A stretch of DNA of 64,000 bases from Rhodoferax sp. (GCA_008015235.1 SSFF01000012.1:62001-126000), one strand, 5' to 3'. Numbered from the stretch's first letter, positions 48,273 to 60,179 are shown. Notes: generated by a model not told the origin, from the sequence alone. Program-made: numbers and translations.

Positions 48273-48278
48273 AGCGCC
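48248..48278 (+). repeat. 31-bp dispersed repeat at the thiDE start
   Basis: TTGCGCAAACAGCTTCTTTT then TTCATAGCGCC, a degenerate copy. It contains the thiDE start codon. Confidence 0.6.
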
Positions 48279-48279
48279 T

Positions 48280-49173
48280 TCACAGCAGAATGGGGTAACC
48301 CGCCACCGGGGTGGACGGCACGGCCATGTCCTGCTGGGGCATGATGCCGGCCTCAAAACCGAGGCGGCCGGCCTCGATGGCCAAGGCGAAGGCGCGCGCC
48401 ATGCGCACCGGGTCGACAGCGTGGGCGACGGCGCTGTTGAGCAGCACGCCGTCAAAGCCCATCTGCAGCGCCTGGGCGGCGTCCATGGGCGAGCCGATGC
48501 CCGCATCCACCAGCAGCGGCACGCCGGGCAAGCGCGCGCGCAGGGTGCGCAGCGCGCTGGGGTTGAGCAGGCCCTGGCCGGAGCCGATGGGCGCGCCCCA
48601 GGGCATGAGCACGGTGCAGCCGGCGTCCAGCAGGCGCTGGCAGCTCACCAGGTCGTCCAGGCAATAGGGGAAGACGGTGAAGCCGTCCTTGGTCAGCTGC
48701 GTGGCGGCTTCGAGCAGCGCGAACGGGTCGGGCTGCAGGGTGTGGGCGTCGCCAATGACTTCGAGCTTGATCCAAGGGGTGTCGAACAGTTCGCGCGCCA
48801 TGTGGGCCAGGGTGATGGCTTCACGCGCGGTGTGGCAGCCCGCCGTGTTGGGCAGCAGGTGGGCACCGGTCTCGCGCACCAGGGCGAAGAAGTCGCCCGC
48901 CTCGCCGCCTTGCGCCAATTGGCGGCGCAGGCCTACTGCCACCACTTGGGCGCCACTGGCGCGGATGGCGTCTTGCAGGATTTGCGGAGAAGGGTAGCCG
49001 GCTGTGCCCAGGAAGAAGCGGCTTTGCAGCGTGCGGCCGCCGATATGCCACGGGCTAACGGCTACACGACACGGTGGCAATGGGCTCTGCTCCGTGTCCC
49101 CCGCCCGCTGCGCGGGCTCCTCCTTTACCTGCGCAGACCCCATTGCCACCGTGTCTTTCAGTTGCGTGAACAT
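48280..49173 (-). CDS. thiG: Thiazole synthase ThiG with an N-terminal extension
   Basis: The 297-residue protein contains the ThiG core from about residue 44 ([19 protein letters not shown]). Conserved elements are [20 protein letters not shown], the [15 protein letters not shown] loop and [19 protein letters not shown]. It makes the thiamin thiazole phosphate with ThiS thiocarboxylate. The start ([13 protein letters not shown]) is 2 nt after thiS. Normal ThiG is about 260 residues; the extra N-terminal segment of about 30 residues is coded by an 88-bp inverted-repeat element. Confidence 0.9.
   Translation of the reverse strand: MFTQLKDTVAMGSAQVKEEPAQRAGDTEQSPLPPCRVAVSPWHIGGRTLQSRFFLGTAGYPSPQILQDAIRASGAQVVAVGLRRQLAQGGEAGDFFALVRETGAHLLPNTAGCHTAREAITLAHMARELFDTPWIKLEVIGDAHTLQPDPFALLEAATQLTKDGFTVFPYCLDDLVSCQRLLDAGCTVLMPWGAPIGSGQGLLNPSALRTLRARLPGVPLLVDAGIGSPMDAAQALQMGFDGVLLNSAVAHAVDPVRMARAFALAIEAGRLGFEAGIMPQQDMAVPSTPVAGYPILL
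49068..49155. repeat. 88-bp inverted-repeat element inside thiG
   Basis: Arms 49068-49084 and 49139-49155 are perfect 17-bp inverted copies (GACACGGTGGCAATGGG and its complement) around a 54-nt centre. They encode part of the extra N-terminus of ThiG (KDTVAMG to LPPCR) and read through in frame. Confidence 0.85.
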
Positions 49174-49175
49174 AT

Positions 49176-49394
49176 TTAGCCTCCGGTGATGGGTTGGAAG
49201 GTCAGGATATGGTCGCCTGCGTGCAGCAGGGTGTCCGTGCGCGCGGTGCGCGGCACGAATTGGCCATTGACAGCGGTGGCCAGCGAATCGGGTGCGGCGT
49301 TTTGGGACATCACCCAGTCGTGCAGGGTGGCAGCTGTGGTGGTGCGCAACTCACCATTCACCTGAATGGCGATGGCCGATGTTGCTTGGCTCAT
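49176..49394 (-). CDS. thiS: Sulfur carrier protein ThiS
   Basis: From the ATG at 49394, which overlaps the thiO stop by 4 nt, it has 72 residues. [20 protein letters not shown] is the ubiquitin-like start. The C-terminus ends QPITGG, the di-glycine that becomes the thiocarboxylate. It donates sulfur for thiazole synthesis by ThiG. Confidence 0.92.
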   Translation of the reverse strand: MSQATSAIAIQVNGELRTTTAATLHDWVMSQNAAPDSLATAVNGQFVPRTARTDTLLHAGDHILTFQPITGG

Positions 49395-50440
49395 AGACTC
49401 AACGCCTTCAGAGCCCGCTCGACCAGCGCCGGTGCCAGCAGCCAACCGTGCCGGTACAGGCCGTTGATGCGGGTGCAGCCGGCTCCCGTACTCAGCACCG
49501 GCAGGTTGTCCGGCAGCGCCGGGCGCAGGTTGCTTTCCGTGTGGATGACGCGCGCCTCCACCAGGCCGGGCAAGGCGCTGTGGGCGGCGCTGAGCAGTTC
49601 CAGCGTGGTGCGCAGGGACACGGGGGAGCGGTCTTCGCTTTCGATCTCGCTGGCGCCGACGACAAAGTAGTGGTCGGGGCGCGGAACCACGTAGACGCTG
49701 TGGCGCGGGTGCATCAGGCGCAAGGGGCGGCGCAGGTCGACGTCGGGGGCGTGCAGCAGGAAGACTTCGCCGCGCACGCCGCGCACCGGCAACTGCGGGC
49801 GTGCGCCCACGCCGCGCACGTCGAACACATGGTCAAAGCGCATGGACTCCACGCCGCCTTGCATGGCAACTTTCAGCACGCCAGCATCGGCCTGCTGCAC
49901 AGGGCGGCCCCAGTGCCATTGCACGCTCTGGCGTTCGCCTTGTGCGTGCAGACCCTGCATCGTGTTGTGCACCTCGACATAGCCCTCGCACGGCAGCAGC
50001 CAGGCCATGCTGGGGCCTTGGATGGAGGGCTCCAGCGCACGTAGTATCTCGGGGGTCAGTGCCTGGGGTTGGTGCTGGGCATCGGCCTTGGCCTCCAGCA
50101 GACCCACCGCACGCTGCGCGGCGCCGACGTCGGCGCGGTGCGCCACCAGCAGGCTGCCGTCGAAATGGCAGACCGTGCCCACGCCCAGAGTGCTTGTGAT
50201 CTCGGGCCAAAGCTCGCAGGAGCGCAGCCCGAGGCGGAATACGTCCTCATTGCCGCGGTCCAGCTCGGCCACGGGGCTTAGCATACCGGCTGCCGTCCAC
50301 GCAGCCCCTTCGGTGCCGGAGAGTTCGCGCGGGCCGGGGCCGGTCGCGGCATCAAAGACTTCGACCCGGTGCCCTGCGCTGCTGAGCTGCAAGGCCAACA
50401 AGCGGCCGAGCAATCCGGCCCCTGCAATTCCAATGTGCAT
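49391..50440 (-). CDS. thiO: Glycine oxidase ThiO
   Basis: The start chosen is the ATG at 50440, with GGGAG six bases upstream (349 residues). The FAD-binding start is MHIGIAGAGLLGRLLALQLS. The DAO-family core follows with GYVEVHNTMQGLHAQGERQS and an end RINGLYRHGWLLAPALVE, typical of ThiO. It makes the iminoglycine used by ThiG. It lies 14 nt after thiC. Confidence 0.9.
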   Translation of the reverse strand: MHIGIAGAGLLGRLLALQLSSAGHRVEVFDAATGPGPRELSGTEGAAWTAAGMLSPVAELDRGNEDVFRLGLRSCELWPEITSTLGVGTVCHFDGSLLVAHRADVGAAQRAVGLLEAKADAQHQPQALTPEILRALEPSIQGPSMAWLLPCEGYVEVHNTMQGLHAQGERQSVQWHWGRPVQQADAGVLKVAMQGGVESMRFDHVFDVRGVGARPQLPVRGVRGEVFLLHAPDVDLRRPLRLMHPRHSVYVVPRPDHYFVVGASEIESEDRSPVSLRTTLELLSAAHSALPGLVEARVIHTESNLRPALPDNLPVLSTGAGCTRINGLYRHGWLLAPALVERALKALSL

Positions 50441-50454
50441 GGCGTGCTCCCAGC

Positions 50455-52341
<1,887 letters not shown>

Positions 52342-52398
52342 TCAGGTAAATACCCGAAGAAACCAATGGCACCAGCCCCGCAAACCTGAAAGATGCAG

Positions 52399-52417
52399 CC
52401 CATTTGTCCGCAATGGG
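52399..52417 (-). other. Small hairpin in the thiC leader
   Basis: CCCATT/AATGGG stem with a 7-nt loop between riboswitch and start codon, with no T-run after it. It may be part of the expression platform. Confidence 0.35.
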
Positions 52418-52437
52418 ACATTGAATCAGCTGCTCTG

Positions 52438-52516
52438 CACTTCTTACGCTGGTATGAACCAGATCAAGTTCACGGGTTTGGAATCCATCTCAGCGCAACC
52501 ACTGCGCACCCCGGGC
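52438..52516 (-). ncRNA. TPP riboswitch (THI element)
   Basis: On the minus strand the conserved parts appear in order: GGGGTGC (52512-52506), GCTGAGAT (around 52494-52487), ACCCGTGAACTTGATCTGG and the end TACCAGCGTAAG. This is the THI-box consensus. It lies about 110 nt upstream of the thiC GTG and should turn the operon off when TPP is high. No strong terminator follows, so control of translation start is more likely. Confidence 0.93.
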
Positions 52517-52540
52517 AGCGCGAAGTGTACGCGCAAACGA

Positions 52541-53824
52541 TCAGGGACCGTTCGGTGTTTTCAGATTGCGCACCAGATGCGAAAAGTAATGCCGGTCTCC
52601 CAGCAGGATGTGCTTGGCGATCAGGTCCTGGGCCAGGAACTCGAACACGGCGCCGGCTTCCACCACCTGGTTGCGAAAGTTCACGGCCAGTTCCTGCGCC
52701 TTGGTCACCAGCTGTCGATGGTGTTCCTGGTGGATCGTGGTGCCGGGCCAGCCACTGCGCGCCAGGATCTGCTCTTCGCGGGCAAAGTGCGCTTCGACTT
52801 CCTCCACCAGAAAGTCGACCTTCGCGCACAGCTCCGTATGCGGCTTGGCAAATGCAATGGCATTGAGCAGGTCATCGGCGTACGCAAACAGGGCAATGTG
52901 GTCCTTGTCGATCTGGTCGATGCCACAGGCGTAGCTGGGATGCCAGGCCAGTTGCAACACCTGAGGTTGCGTCGGCACTGCTGCGGCATGCAGACCGCCA
53001 GGTACCGTCATTTCGCTGTCGTACTGCACCCGGTTGCGGCCCCGTTCCTTGGCCAGATAGAGCATGGCGTCGGCACGCTCCAGGCATTGGGTCCACTCTT
53101 CACCCGCATTGTATTGGGCCACTCCGATGCTGACGGTCACCGTACCAGCGGGCTCCACCACGGCCGCACACACGGTACTGCGCAGGCGTTCGGCCAGCAC
53201 CACGGCGGTACTGAGCGGCGTGTCAGGGCACACCACCACAAACTCTTCACCGCCATAGCGGCACAGCGAATCGGAGCTGCGCAGGCTCAGGCCCAGTCGC
53301 TGGGCCACGGCCTTCAGCACCCCGTCGCCCGCAGCATGACCCAGGCTGTCGTTGACGGCCTTGAATTTGTCGATGTCGATGATCAAGAGGCTCAGTGAAT
53401 GCCCATAGCGGCGCACGCGGTCGGTTTCATTGGCCATCAGTTCTTCGAAGTAATGGCGGTTCCAGACACCGGTGAGGCGGTCCACGCTGGCCACCTTCTC
53501 AGTGGCCTTCAGTACCTCGGCCAGCTTGCGATTATCCAGTTGCAGACTCTCGACGTTGCGCGGCAGTCCGTAATAAGGGTCCTTGAAGGCCGCATAGGAG
53601 GCCAACCGCACCCCGACCGTTGCGCAGATGATGATGAGCAGGCTACCCAAGGCATCGGCCAGCGCCGGCCCCACACCGATGGCCGGCAACAGCACACCAT
53701 GGAACCAGTCGTGAAAAAGGTAGACCGTCGCACTCGCAACCACACCCACCACCAAGGTCACGGCCGTGTTGCGCCGCAGCAGCTGCTTCAGGATCGCACG
53801 GTAGGAGTTGTCGGGCTGTGACAT
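52541..53824 (-). CDS. Diguanylate cyclase with C-terminal hemerythrin domain
   Basis: The 427-residue protein has two N-terminal membrane helices (about 20-75), then a GGDEF domain (about 105-265) with the active site YGGEEF and an inhibitory RxxD site (RSSD) five residues before it. The C-terminal hemerythrin domain has WHPSYACGIDQIDKDH, EAHFAREEQI, HQEHHRQL and HILLGDRHYF, whose histidines and acids bind a di-iron centre. It probably adjusts c-di-GMP to oxygen or NO. It ends 25 nt from the riboswitch. Confidence 0.88.
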   Translation of the reverse strand: MSQPDNSYRAILKQLLRRNTAVTLVVGVVASATVYLFHDWFHGVLLPAIGVGPALADALGSLLIIICATVGVRLASYAAFKDPYYGLPRNVESLQLDNRKLAEVLKATEKVASVDRLTGVWNRHYFEELMANETDRVRRYGHSLSLLIIDIDKFKAVNDSLGHAAGDGVLKAVAQRLGLSLRSSDSLCRYGGEEFVVVCPDTPLSTAVVLAERLRSTVCAAVVEPAGTVTVSIGVAQYNAGEEWTQCLERADAMLYLAKERGRNRVQYDSEMTVPGGLHAAAVPTQPQVLQLAWHPSYACGIDQIDKDHIALFAYADDLLNAIAFAKPHTELCAKVDFLVEEVEAHFAREEQILARSGWPGTTIHQEHHRQLVTKAQELAVNFRNQVVEAGAVFEFLAQDLIAKHILLGDRHYFSHLVRNLKTPNGP

Positions 53825-53908
53825 CTTTGCGCTGGCGTTTGCTCAGGAAGGCATGGTGGCACACATCCGGGCACCCGGTGCATGCTTTTTTCACTCCACA
53901 CGGTAGGG

Positions 53909-55759
53909 TCAGGCATTCTGCCTGAAACGCTTTTCCTTTTCATAGGGAAATACATCGTGCACGTGGCCGGCCTGGATGCGCTCCTTGTGGCTCTGCCAGA
54001 ACTCCACGTCCAGCAAGTCGCCATGGTGTTTCATGAAGACTTCGCGCACGGCCGGGTTGCCCAGCAGGAAGGGCGCAAAGGTTTCGGGGAACACGTCGTA
54101 CTTGCCCACCGAATACCAGATCTCGCCACTCATCTCGTCGTCCTCGTTGCGTGGCGCGGGGACACGGCGGAAGTTGCAGTCGGTGATGTATTCGATTTCG
54201 TCATAGTCGTAGAACACGACCTTGCTGCCACGGGTAACGCCGAAGTTCTTCCACAGCATGTCGCCTGGGAAGATGTTGGCCGCCACCAGGTCCTTGATGG
54301 CATTGCCGTACTCGACGACGCCGCGCTCAATCTGCTCGCGTGCGCGCTGGGCGGCCGGGCTCGTGTCTACGGGGTTGGCTCCACCGGCATCGAAGGCTTC
54401 CTGCAGGTAGATGTTGAGCGGAATCATGCGGCGCTCGATGTAGACGTGCTTGAGCACCACTTCCTGGGTGCCATCGCCGTCAAGGTCGGCAATCTCCATC
54501 TGGCTGGGCGCGAATTTCTGGATTTCCGCAATCAGCTCGTCGGTAAAGCGTGCCCGCGGGAAGGCCACGTTGCTGTACTCCAGCGTGTCGGCCATGCGAC
54601 CGACGCGGTCATGCTGCTTCACCAGCAGGTACTTGCCCATGATCTGCTCGCGCGTGGTGTCCTTCTGCGGCGGGTAGTAGTCCTTGATGATCTTGAAAAC
54701 GTAGGGGAAGCTGGGCAGATCGAACACCAGCATGACCATGCCCTTGATACCGGGTGCGATGCGGAACTTGTCGGTGCTGTGGTGCTGGTGGTAGAGGTAG
54801 TCGCGGTAGAACAGGGTCTTGCCCTGCTTGGCCAGGCCCAGCGCGTTGTAGATTTCGTTGCGCGGCTTGCGCGGCATCATGCTGCGCAGGAACTGCACGT
54901 AGGCGCTGGGAATCTCCATGTCCACCATGAAGTAGGCGCGGGCGAAGCTGAACAGCATCAGCAGGTCGTTCTCGTCGAACAGCGCGGCATCAATGGCCAG
55001 CCGCGTCGCCCCGCCTTCGATGGGGCCACCGGGCGTGGCCGCCCGGTGCAGCACCGGTAAGGCAAAGGCGAACTCGTTGAAACCATTGATGAGCTTGCCC
55101 ACCACGTAGCAGCCCTTGTTGCGGAAGAACAGGCCGGAGAGCACCTGGATCTGGAAGTTGGCACGCAGGGTGGCGTCACCCAACTTCTCGCTCATGGCCT
55201 GCGCCACCCAGGCACAGTCGCGTTCGAGGTCCTCGAACGGCACCCGCAGATCAAAGTCACGCATCATTTGCGCAACGGTGGCTTCCATGGAGTCACGCGT
55301 TGGGTAATACGAGCGGTAGGTCGACATGCTGCGCCTGTCGTCGTTCTCGATGTACTCGGTGCTCACCGCCGGACGAACGAAGATGAAATCGTTCTGGAAA
55401 TAGGCGCGGTGCAGGATCTTGGTGGTAACCGAATTGAAGAAGGTTTCGGCCAGTTCCGGCTGGTGGTGGTCCACCAGCAAGCCGATGTAGAGCAGCTTGA
55501 CCTGCTGCCACACTTCCATGGGCTGCTCGCCAGCTTTGAACTCGCGCTCCAGGCGCATCGAGCACTCCTTGACGCGCAGGTCGTAGAACTCGATACGTTC
55601 GCGCTGGGCGCGCTGCTGGCCGTGCCAGTCACAGACCTCGAAGCGGTGCTTGGCGCGGGCCGACTCGGTACGGAACAACTGGTAGTGGCGGTTGAAGCCA
55701 TCCATCATGGCTTTGGCGATGTCGAAGGCGATGGCGGAATCGATTCGTGTCGGAAACAT
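53909..55759 (-). CDS. aceK: Isocitrate dehydrogenase kinase/phosphatase AceK
   Basis: The 616-residue protein matches AceK along its length: [20 protein letters not shown], the kinase region [20 protein letters not shown] (with the ATP lysine), [20 protein letters not shown] and the metal-binding [19 protein letters not shown]. It switches isocitrate dehydrogenase on and off to direct flow through the glyoxylate bypass during growth on acetate or other C2-yielding substrates. That fits the actP and leucine-degradation genes in the window. Confidence 0.95.
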   Translation of the reverse strand: MFPTRIDSAIAFDIAKAMMDGFNRHYQLFRTESARAKHRFEVCDWHGQQRAQRERIEFYDLRVKECSMRLEREFKAGEQPMEVWQQVKLLYIGLLVDHHQPELAETFFNSVTTKILHRAYFQNDFIFVRPAVSTEYIENDDRRSMSTYRSYYPTRDSMEATVAQMMRDFDLRVPFEDLERDCAWVAQAMSEKLGDATLRANFQIQVLSGLFFRNKGCYVVGKLINGFNEFAFALPVLHRAATPGGPIEGGATRLAIDAALFDENDLLMLFSFARAYFMVDMEIPSAYVQFLRSMMPRKPRNEIYNALGLAKQGKTLFYRDYLYHQHHSTDKFRIAPGIKGMVMLVFDLPSFPYVFKIIKDYYPPQKDTTREQIMGKYLLVKQHDRVGRMADTLEYSNVAFPRARFTDELIAEIQKFAPSQMEIADLDGDGTQEVVLKHVYIERRMIPLNIYLQEAFDAGGANPVDTSPAAQRAREQIERGVVEYGNAIKDLVAANIFPGDMLWKNFGVTRGSKVVFYDYDEIEYITDCNFRRVPAPRNEDDEMSGEIWYSVGKYDVFPETFAPFLLGNPAVREVFMKHHGDLLDVEFWQSHKERIQAGHVHDVFPYEKEKRFRQNA

Positions 55760-55831
55760 ACGCAGTTTGCTCCAAATTTGATAGCTGCTTACATAGCGAT
55801 TATGCGGGCCAGAGCCCCGTTTGGCATGAAA

Positions 55832-56494
55832 TCAGCGCAGACGCGGCACCAGGCGCACACCCGAAACGGCCTCACGGTACATGGTCTGCACCTCGTCCAT
55901 GCTGCGCACCGTGATATGCAGGTCCTGCAGCAGGCCGTCGCGCAGGTCGTAGACCCAGCCATGCAGGGCCACCTGCTGGCCGCGCGACCAGGCATCCTGC
56001 AACACCGTGCTGTGGGCAATGTTGACCACCTGTTCGATCACATTGAGTTCGCACAGCGCCGCGGCGCGTCCGTGCTCGGGCAGCAGGTCCAATATCTCGC
56101 GGTGGCGGTCGGCCACGTCGCGGATGTGGCGCAGCCAGTTGTCGGCCAGCCCCACACGCGTGCCCTCCAGCGCTGCGCGCACACCGGCGCAGCCGTAGTG
56201 CCCCACCACCATCACATGCTGGACCTTGAGCAGGTCGACCGCAAACTGCACCGTCGACAGTGCGTTCAGGTCCGAGTGCACCACCACGTTGGCCACGTTG
56301 CGGTGCACGAACACCTCGCCCGGCTCCAAGCCCATGATCTCATTGGCCGGCACGCGGCTGTCGGAACAGCCGATCCACATGTACTGGGGCTTCTGCTGCT
56401 CGGTCAGCTTGGTGAAGAAGCCTGGGCGGGCGTCTTCCATCGCCTTGGCCCAGAGTCGGTTGTTTTCAAATATATCGTCAAGTTCGGGGGACAT
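55832..56494 (-). CDS. can: Beta-class carbonic anhydrase
   Basis: The 220-residue enzyme has the zinc ligands and catalytic Asp-Arg pair in WIGCSDSRVPANEI, and the second half MVVGHYGCAGVRAAL (HxxC). It converts CO2 to bicarbonate, the substrate for biotin carboxylases such as the MCC in this window. It stands between the sulfatase-like gene (18 nt upstream) and aceK (72 nt downstream). Confidence 0.94.
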   Translation of the reverse strand: MSPELDDIFENNRLWAKAMEDARPGFFTKLTEQQKPQYMWIGCSDSRVPANEIMGLEPGEVFVHRNVANVVVHSDLNALSTVQFAVDLLKVQHVMVVGHYGCAGVRAALEGTRVGLADNWLRHIRDVADRHREILDLLPEHGRAAALCELNVIEQVVNIAHSTVLQDAWSRGQQVALHGWVYDLRDGLLQDLHITVRSMDEVQTMYREAVSGVRLVPRLR

Positions 56495-56512
56495 GGATTA
56501 CTGCCTTCGCTT

Positions 56513-58531
56513 TCATTTTTTCAGGGAGACGCGCACCTGCCAGTCCAGCAGTCCAAAGCGTGCACGTTCCTGTTGATCGTCCTGCGCATTGAATTCACAG
56601 GGGCCCTTGGTCTGTTCTCCCAGGTGCGCACTGGTGCAGGAAAAGGATTGGGGCTTGCCGAGCTGCCACATGCCCTTGGCATTGCGCGCCTCGCCGGTGA
56701 AGAACACGGCGCGCGGTGCGTTGAGCGCGTCGGGCTTTTCGGGCAAGGGCAGCATCAGGTTGCGACCGCTCTGGATATACGGACCGGTAATGCCGGCCAG
56801 CGGGAACAGCGTGGGAAACATGTCTCGGTGACTCGCGGGCTGGTCGAGCTGGTTGCTGCAGTGCAGACCCTCACCCCAGACCACGAACGGCACCTGGCGC
56901 GACAGGTAACGCCGCTCCGGGGTCGCATACACGCCAAAGGAGCGCACGTTGTGGTCGCCGCTGGCGGCAATGAGGGTGCTGGCATGCAGCGGACCTTTCT
57001 GCACCTCCTGCACAAAGCCGCCCAAGAGGTCGGAGGCGTAGTGGAAGGTGTCCAGGTTCGGCAGCAGGGTCTCGGAGCTGGTTTCGCCTTTCCACAGCGC
57101 CATGTCGCGCGGCACGCGCTGGTAATCGGCAGGCAGGTCGTAGGGCGGGTGGTTGGTGCTGGTCAGCACGAACACGAACAGCGGCTTGGAGTCCGGCTTC
57201 TGCGCTGCCATGCGCTTGCTCAAATACTTGAACACGTAGCTGTCCCATACCCCCCAGATACCCAGGAAGGCCTCGGGGTAGTCCACCTTGAGGTTGTTGG
57301 CGTCGATGACCTCGTCAAAGCCCTGCACCGCCAGCACGCGGTTGAGGTCGCGCCAGCCCGAGCGCGCCGAGGTCACGAACAGGGTGTGGTAACCGGCATC
57401 GCGCGCGATCTTGGCAATCGACCAGGGAATCGGCTTGCGCCCGATGTCGCCCAGGGTCAGCGGCGTGATGGGCGAGGAAAACAGGATGGCTTCGAGCGAG
57501 GGGTGGGTCCCGGGCTGGGCCGAGTCGAAGTTGCGGAAGTGGCAAGCCTTGTCCATGGTCGGCGCCAGGCGCCCCAGCACGTCGAACTTCGGACTCTGGT
57601 ACAGCAACGGCTCGGCGCTCCACGACTCCATGAGGAAGAACAGCAGGTTCTTATTCTGCGAACTGGCGGGCAAGGGCGCGGGCGTACGCAAGGCCGCCAG
57701 CACCTCGGCCTCGCTGCCGTGGGGCCAGCCCAGCACCTGGGCCGCGGCCTGCGGGCTGTCGAAACCCATGGCTTTCAGGCCGGCCAGCGGGTCGGTAAAG
57801 TTCTGCGACTGGCCGCGGCTGTCCCAGGCGTACTTGAGTGCGATGATGCCGTTGGGCACCATGTCATTGAGGAACTGCGAGGCGGTCACCGTGAGGTGTT
57901 GGCGCTGCAGCGCCATCTCGCGGATCGTGCCCTTGCCGGCGAAGATGAGGGCAAAGAACACCAGCACCAGCGCCACCAGGCGTATCGCCCAATGGCGCGA
58001 CTGCAGCAGCACATCGGGCTGGATGCGTGCCAGCAGCCAGCGGTGCAACGCCACCGTGCCCACACTCAGCCCCACGGCCAGCAACAGGGTCCAGAGGACA
58101 GGAAAGTCGTGCCAGATGGTCTGGAGTACGGCGGCGGTGTCGTCTTCGACGATGCCGAACACCAGCGAATCGATGGGTGTCTTGTAGAAACCGAAATAGT
58201 GCAGGTTGACCAGCGAGGCCATCACGAACGCGAAGGCCAGCACCTGCGCGATGCGGGTGTGCACCCGCCCCGAGACCCAGGGCAGCACCAGCAGCAGCAG
58301 AAAGCCGGCAATGGCGCTGACTTTGAGGTCAAAGCGCACCCCCTGCACCAGGGCCGCCGCCACATCGCCACTGGCCGCCTGGTAGCCCGCAGGCCAGAAA
58401 TAGGCCAGCTGCCCCCAACGGATCAGGGACAGCGCCACCACCAGCGGCAAGGCCAGTACCCAGGCCCTGAACAGGCCGCGCAACAAGGCGCCAAGAAACG
58501 AGGACAGGTGTCGGGGTACGGCGTGCAGCAT
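56513..58531 (-). CDS. LTA synthase/phosphoglycerol transferase-family membrane sulfatase
   Basis: From the ATG at 58531, which overlaps the upstream stop (TAATG), it has 672 residues. Five membrane helices occupy roughly residues 15-230. The extracytoplasmic sulfatase-like domain follows, with KNLLFFLMESWSAEPLLYQS (metal site), THPSLEAILFSSPITPLTLG (nucleophile Thr/Ser region) and LIAASGDHNVRSF (metal His). Gram-negative relatives (OpgB, EptA-like) move phosphoglycerol or phosphoethanolamine to glycans or lipid A. It is unexpected in a leucine-degradation operon. Confidence 0.82.
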   Translation of the reverse strand: MLHAVPRHLSSFLGALLRGLFRAWVLALPLVVALSLIRWGQLAYFWPAGYQAASGDVAAALVQGVRFDLKVSAIAGFLLLLVLPWVSGRVHTRIAQVLAFAFVMASLVNLHYFGFYKTPIDSLVFGIVEDDTAAVLQTIWHDFPVLWTLLLAVGLSVGTVALHRWLLARIQPDVLLQSRHWAIRLVALVLVFFALIFAGKGTIREMALQRQHLTVTASQFLNDMVPNGIIALKYAWDSRGQSQNFTDPLAGLKAMGFDSPQAAAQVLGWPHGSEAEVLAALRTPAPLPASSQNKNLLFFLMESWSAEPLLYQSPKFDVLGRLAPTMDKACHFRNFDSAQPGTHPSLEAILFSSPITPLTLGDIGRKPIPWSIAKIARDAGYHTLFVTSARSGWRDLNRVLAVQGFDEVIDANNLKVDYPEAFLGIWGVWDSYVFKYLSKRMAAQKPDSKPLFVFVLTSTNHPPYDLPADYQRVPRDMALWKGETSSETLLPNLDTFHYASDLLGGFVQEVQKGPLHASTLIAASGDHNVRSFGVYATPERRYLSRQVPFVVWGEGLHCSNQLDQPASHRDMFPTLFPLAGITGPYIQSGRNLMLPLPEKPDALNAPRAVFFTGEARNAKGMWQLGKPQSFSCTSAHLGEQTKGPCEFNAQDDQQERARFGLLDWQVRVSLKK

Positions 58532-59712
58532 TACATGGTTTCGGCGAACAACTCTCGACCGATGAGCATACGGCGAATTTCGCTGGTTCCCGCCCCGATT
58601 TCGTAGAGTTTGGCGTCGCGCCACAGGCGGCCCAGCGGGTATTCGTTGATGTAGCCATTGCCGCCGAAGATCTGCACGCCCTCGCCGGCCATCCAAGTGG
58701 CTTTCTCGGCGGTCCACAGGATGACGGAGGCGCAGTCCTTGCGCACCTGGCGCACGTGCTCGGCGCCCAGCAGGTCCAGATTCTTGGCCACGGTGTAGGC
58801 AAAGGCGCGGCCAGCCTGCAGCACGGTGTACATGTCAGCAACCTTGCCCTGGATCAACTGGAACTCGCCGATGCTCTGGCCGAACTGCTTGCGGTCGTGG
58901 ATGTAGGGGATGACGTTGTCCATCACCGCCTGCATGATGCCCAGGGGCCCACCGGTGAGCACGGCACGCTCATAGTCCAGGCCGCTCATCAGCACCTTGG
59001 CGCCGTTGTTCACACCGCCCAGCACGTTCTCCATCGGCACTTCCACGTTCTGGAACACCAGCTCGCCGGTGTGGCTGCCACGCATGCCCAGCTTGTCGAG
59101 CTTCTGCGCAATGGAGAAGCCCTTCATGCCCTTTTCGATCAGGAAGGCCGTGACGCCGCGCGCACCCAGTTCGGGTTCGCTCTTGGCGTAGACGACCAGG
59201 GTGTCGGCGTCGGGGCCGTTGGTGATCCACATCTTGGAGCCGTTGAGCAGGTAGTAGCCGCCCTTGTCTTCGGCACGCAGCTTCATGGACAGCACGTCGG
59301 AGCCGGCACCGGGCTCGCTCATGGCCAATGCGCCCACGTGTTCGCCGCTGATCAGCTTGGGCAGGTACTTCTTGCGCTGGGCGTCGTTGCCGTTGCGCTT
59401 GATCTGGTTCACGCACAGGTTGGAATGCGCGCCATAGCTCAGGCCGACCGAGGCCGAGGCGCGCGAGATTTCTTCCATGGCAATCATGTGGGCCAGGTAG
59501 CCCATGTTGGCGCCGCCATATTCCTCGCCCACGGTGATGCCCAGCACACCTAGGTCGCCCATCTTGCGCCACAGGTCCATGGGGAACTGGTCGTTCTTGT
59601 CGATCTCGGCCGCACGCGGGGCGATTTCGGCCTGCGCGAATTCGCGCACGGCGTCGCGCAAGGCGTCAATGTCTTCACCGAGTTGGTAGTTCAGTCCGGG
59701 CAGATTGCTCAT
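58531..59712 (-). CDS. liuA: Isovaleryl-CoA dehydrogenase
   Basis: From the ATG at 59712 ([15 protein letters not shown]) it has 393 residues. The isovaleryl-CoA dehydrogenase-specific catalytic glutamate is in [15 protein letters not shown]. At the usual C-terminal catalytic position there is Gly ([13 protein letters not shown]), as in true IVD enzymes. It performs the first committed step of leucine degradation. It lies downstream of the regulator and thioesterase genes and overlaps the sulfatase-like gene by 1 nt. Confidence 0.95.
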   Translation of the reverse strand: MSNLPGLNYQLGEDIDALRDAVREFAQAEIAPRAAEIDKNDQFPMDLWRKMGDLGVLGITVGEEYGGANMGYLAHMIAMEEISRASASVGLSYGAHSNLCVNQIKRNGNDAQRKKYLPKLISGEHVGALAMSEPGAGSDVLSMKLRAEDKGGYYLLNGSKMWITNGPDADTLVVYAKSEPELGARGVTAFLIEKGMKGFSIAQKLDKLGMRGSHTGELVFQNVEVPMENVLGGVNNGAKVLMSGLDYERAVLTGGPLGIMQAVMDNVIPYIHDRKQFGQSIGEFQLIQGKVADMYTVLQAGRAFAYTVAKNLDLLGAEHVRQVRKDCASVILWTAEKATWMAGEGVQIFGGNGYINEYPLGRLWRDAKLYEIGAGTSEIRRMLIGRELFAETM

Positions 59713-59744
59713 GGGTGTCTCCTTGAATGGGTGTAAGGGAAAAA

Positions 59745-60179
59745 TCAATAGGTTTTGGGTACCGGAACCAGGGTCTGCTGCATCACAGCGCAGGGACTGT
59801 TGGTGCCGTCAGGCGCCACATGCACGACCTCGGCCGTGGTCACGATCAGGCGCCGTCCGCTTTTCAGCACGCGCCCGGTGGCGCGAAGCTCGCCAGCCTG
59901 GAAGGCGGCGAGGAAGTTGATCTTGTATTCGGCGGTGGTCACTTCCATACCCTCGGCAGCCACCGTGAGACCGGCGTAGCCACCGGCAATGTCGGCCAGC
60001 GCGCCCATGGCGCCGCCGTGGAATCCGTCCTGCTGCTGCGACACCTTGTCGGAATAGGGCAAGGCCAGCTCCACCAGCCCCGGTTCCACGCGCAACAGGC
60101 GTGCTTCGAGGTGGCGCATCATGCCTTGGCGGTCCAGACTGTCCTGCACGCGCTGCCACAGTGCGGTAGGGGCGCTCAT
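59745..60179 (-). CDS. PaaI-type hotdog thioesterase
   Basis: The 144-residue hotdog protein contains [20 protein letters not shown], the PaaI-family active-site helix, and [20 protein letters not shown]. It probably releases CoA from dead-end acyl-CoAs. It overlaps the MerR gene by 4 nt and precedes liuA by 32 nt. Confidence 0.88.
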   Translation of the reverse strand: MSAPTALWQRVQDSLDRQGMMRHLEARLLRVEPGLVELALPYSDKVSQQQDGFHGGAMGALADIAGGYAGLTVAAEGMEVTTAEYKINFLAAFQAGELRATGRVLKSGRRLIVTTAEVVHVAPDGTNSPCAVMQQTLVPVPKTY

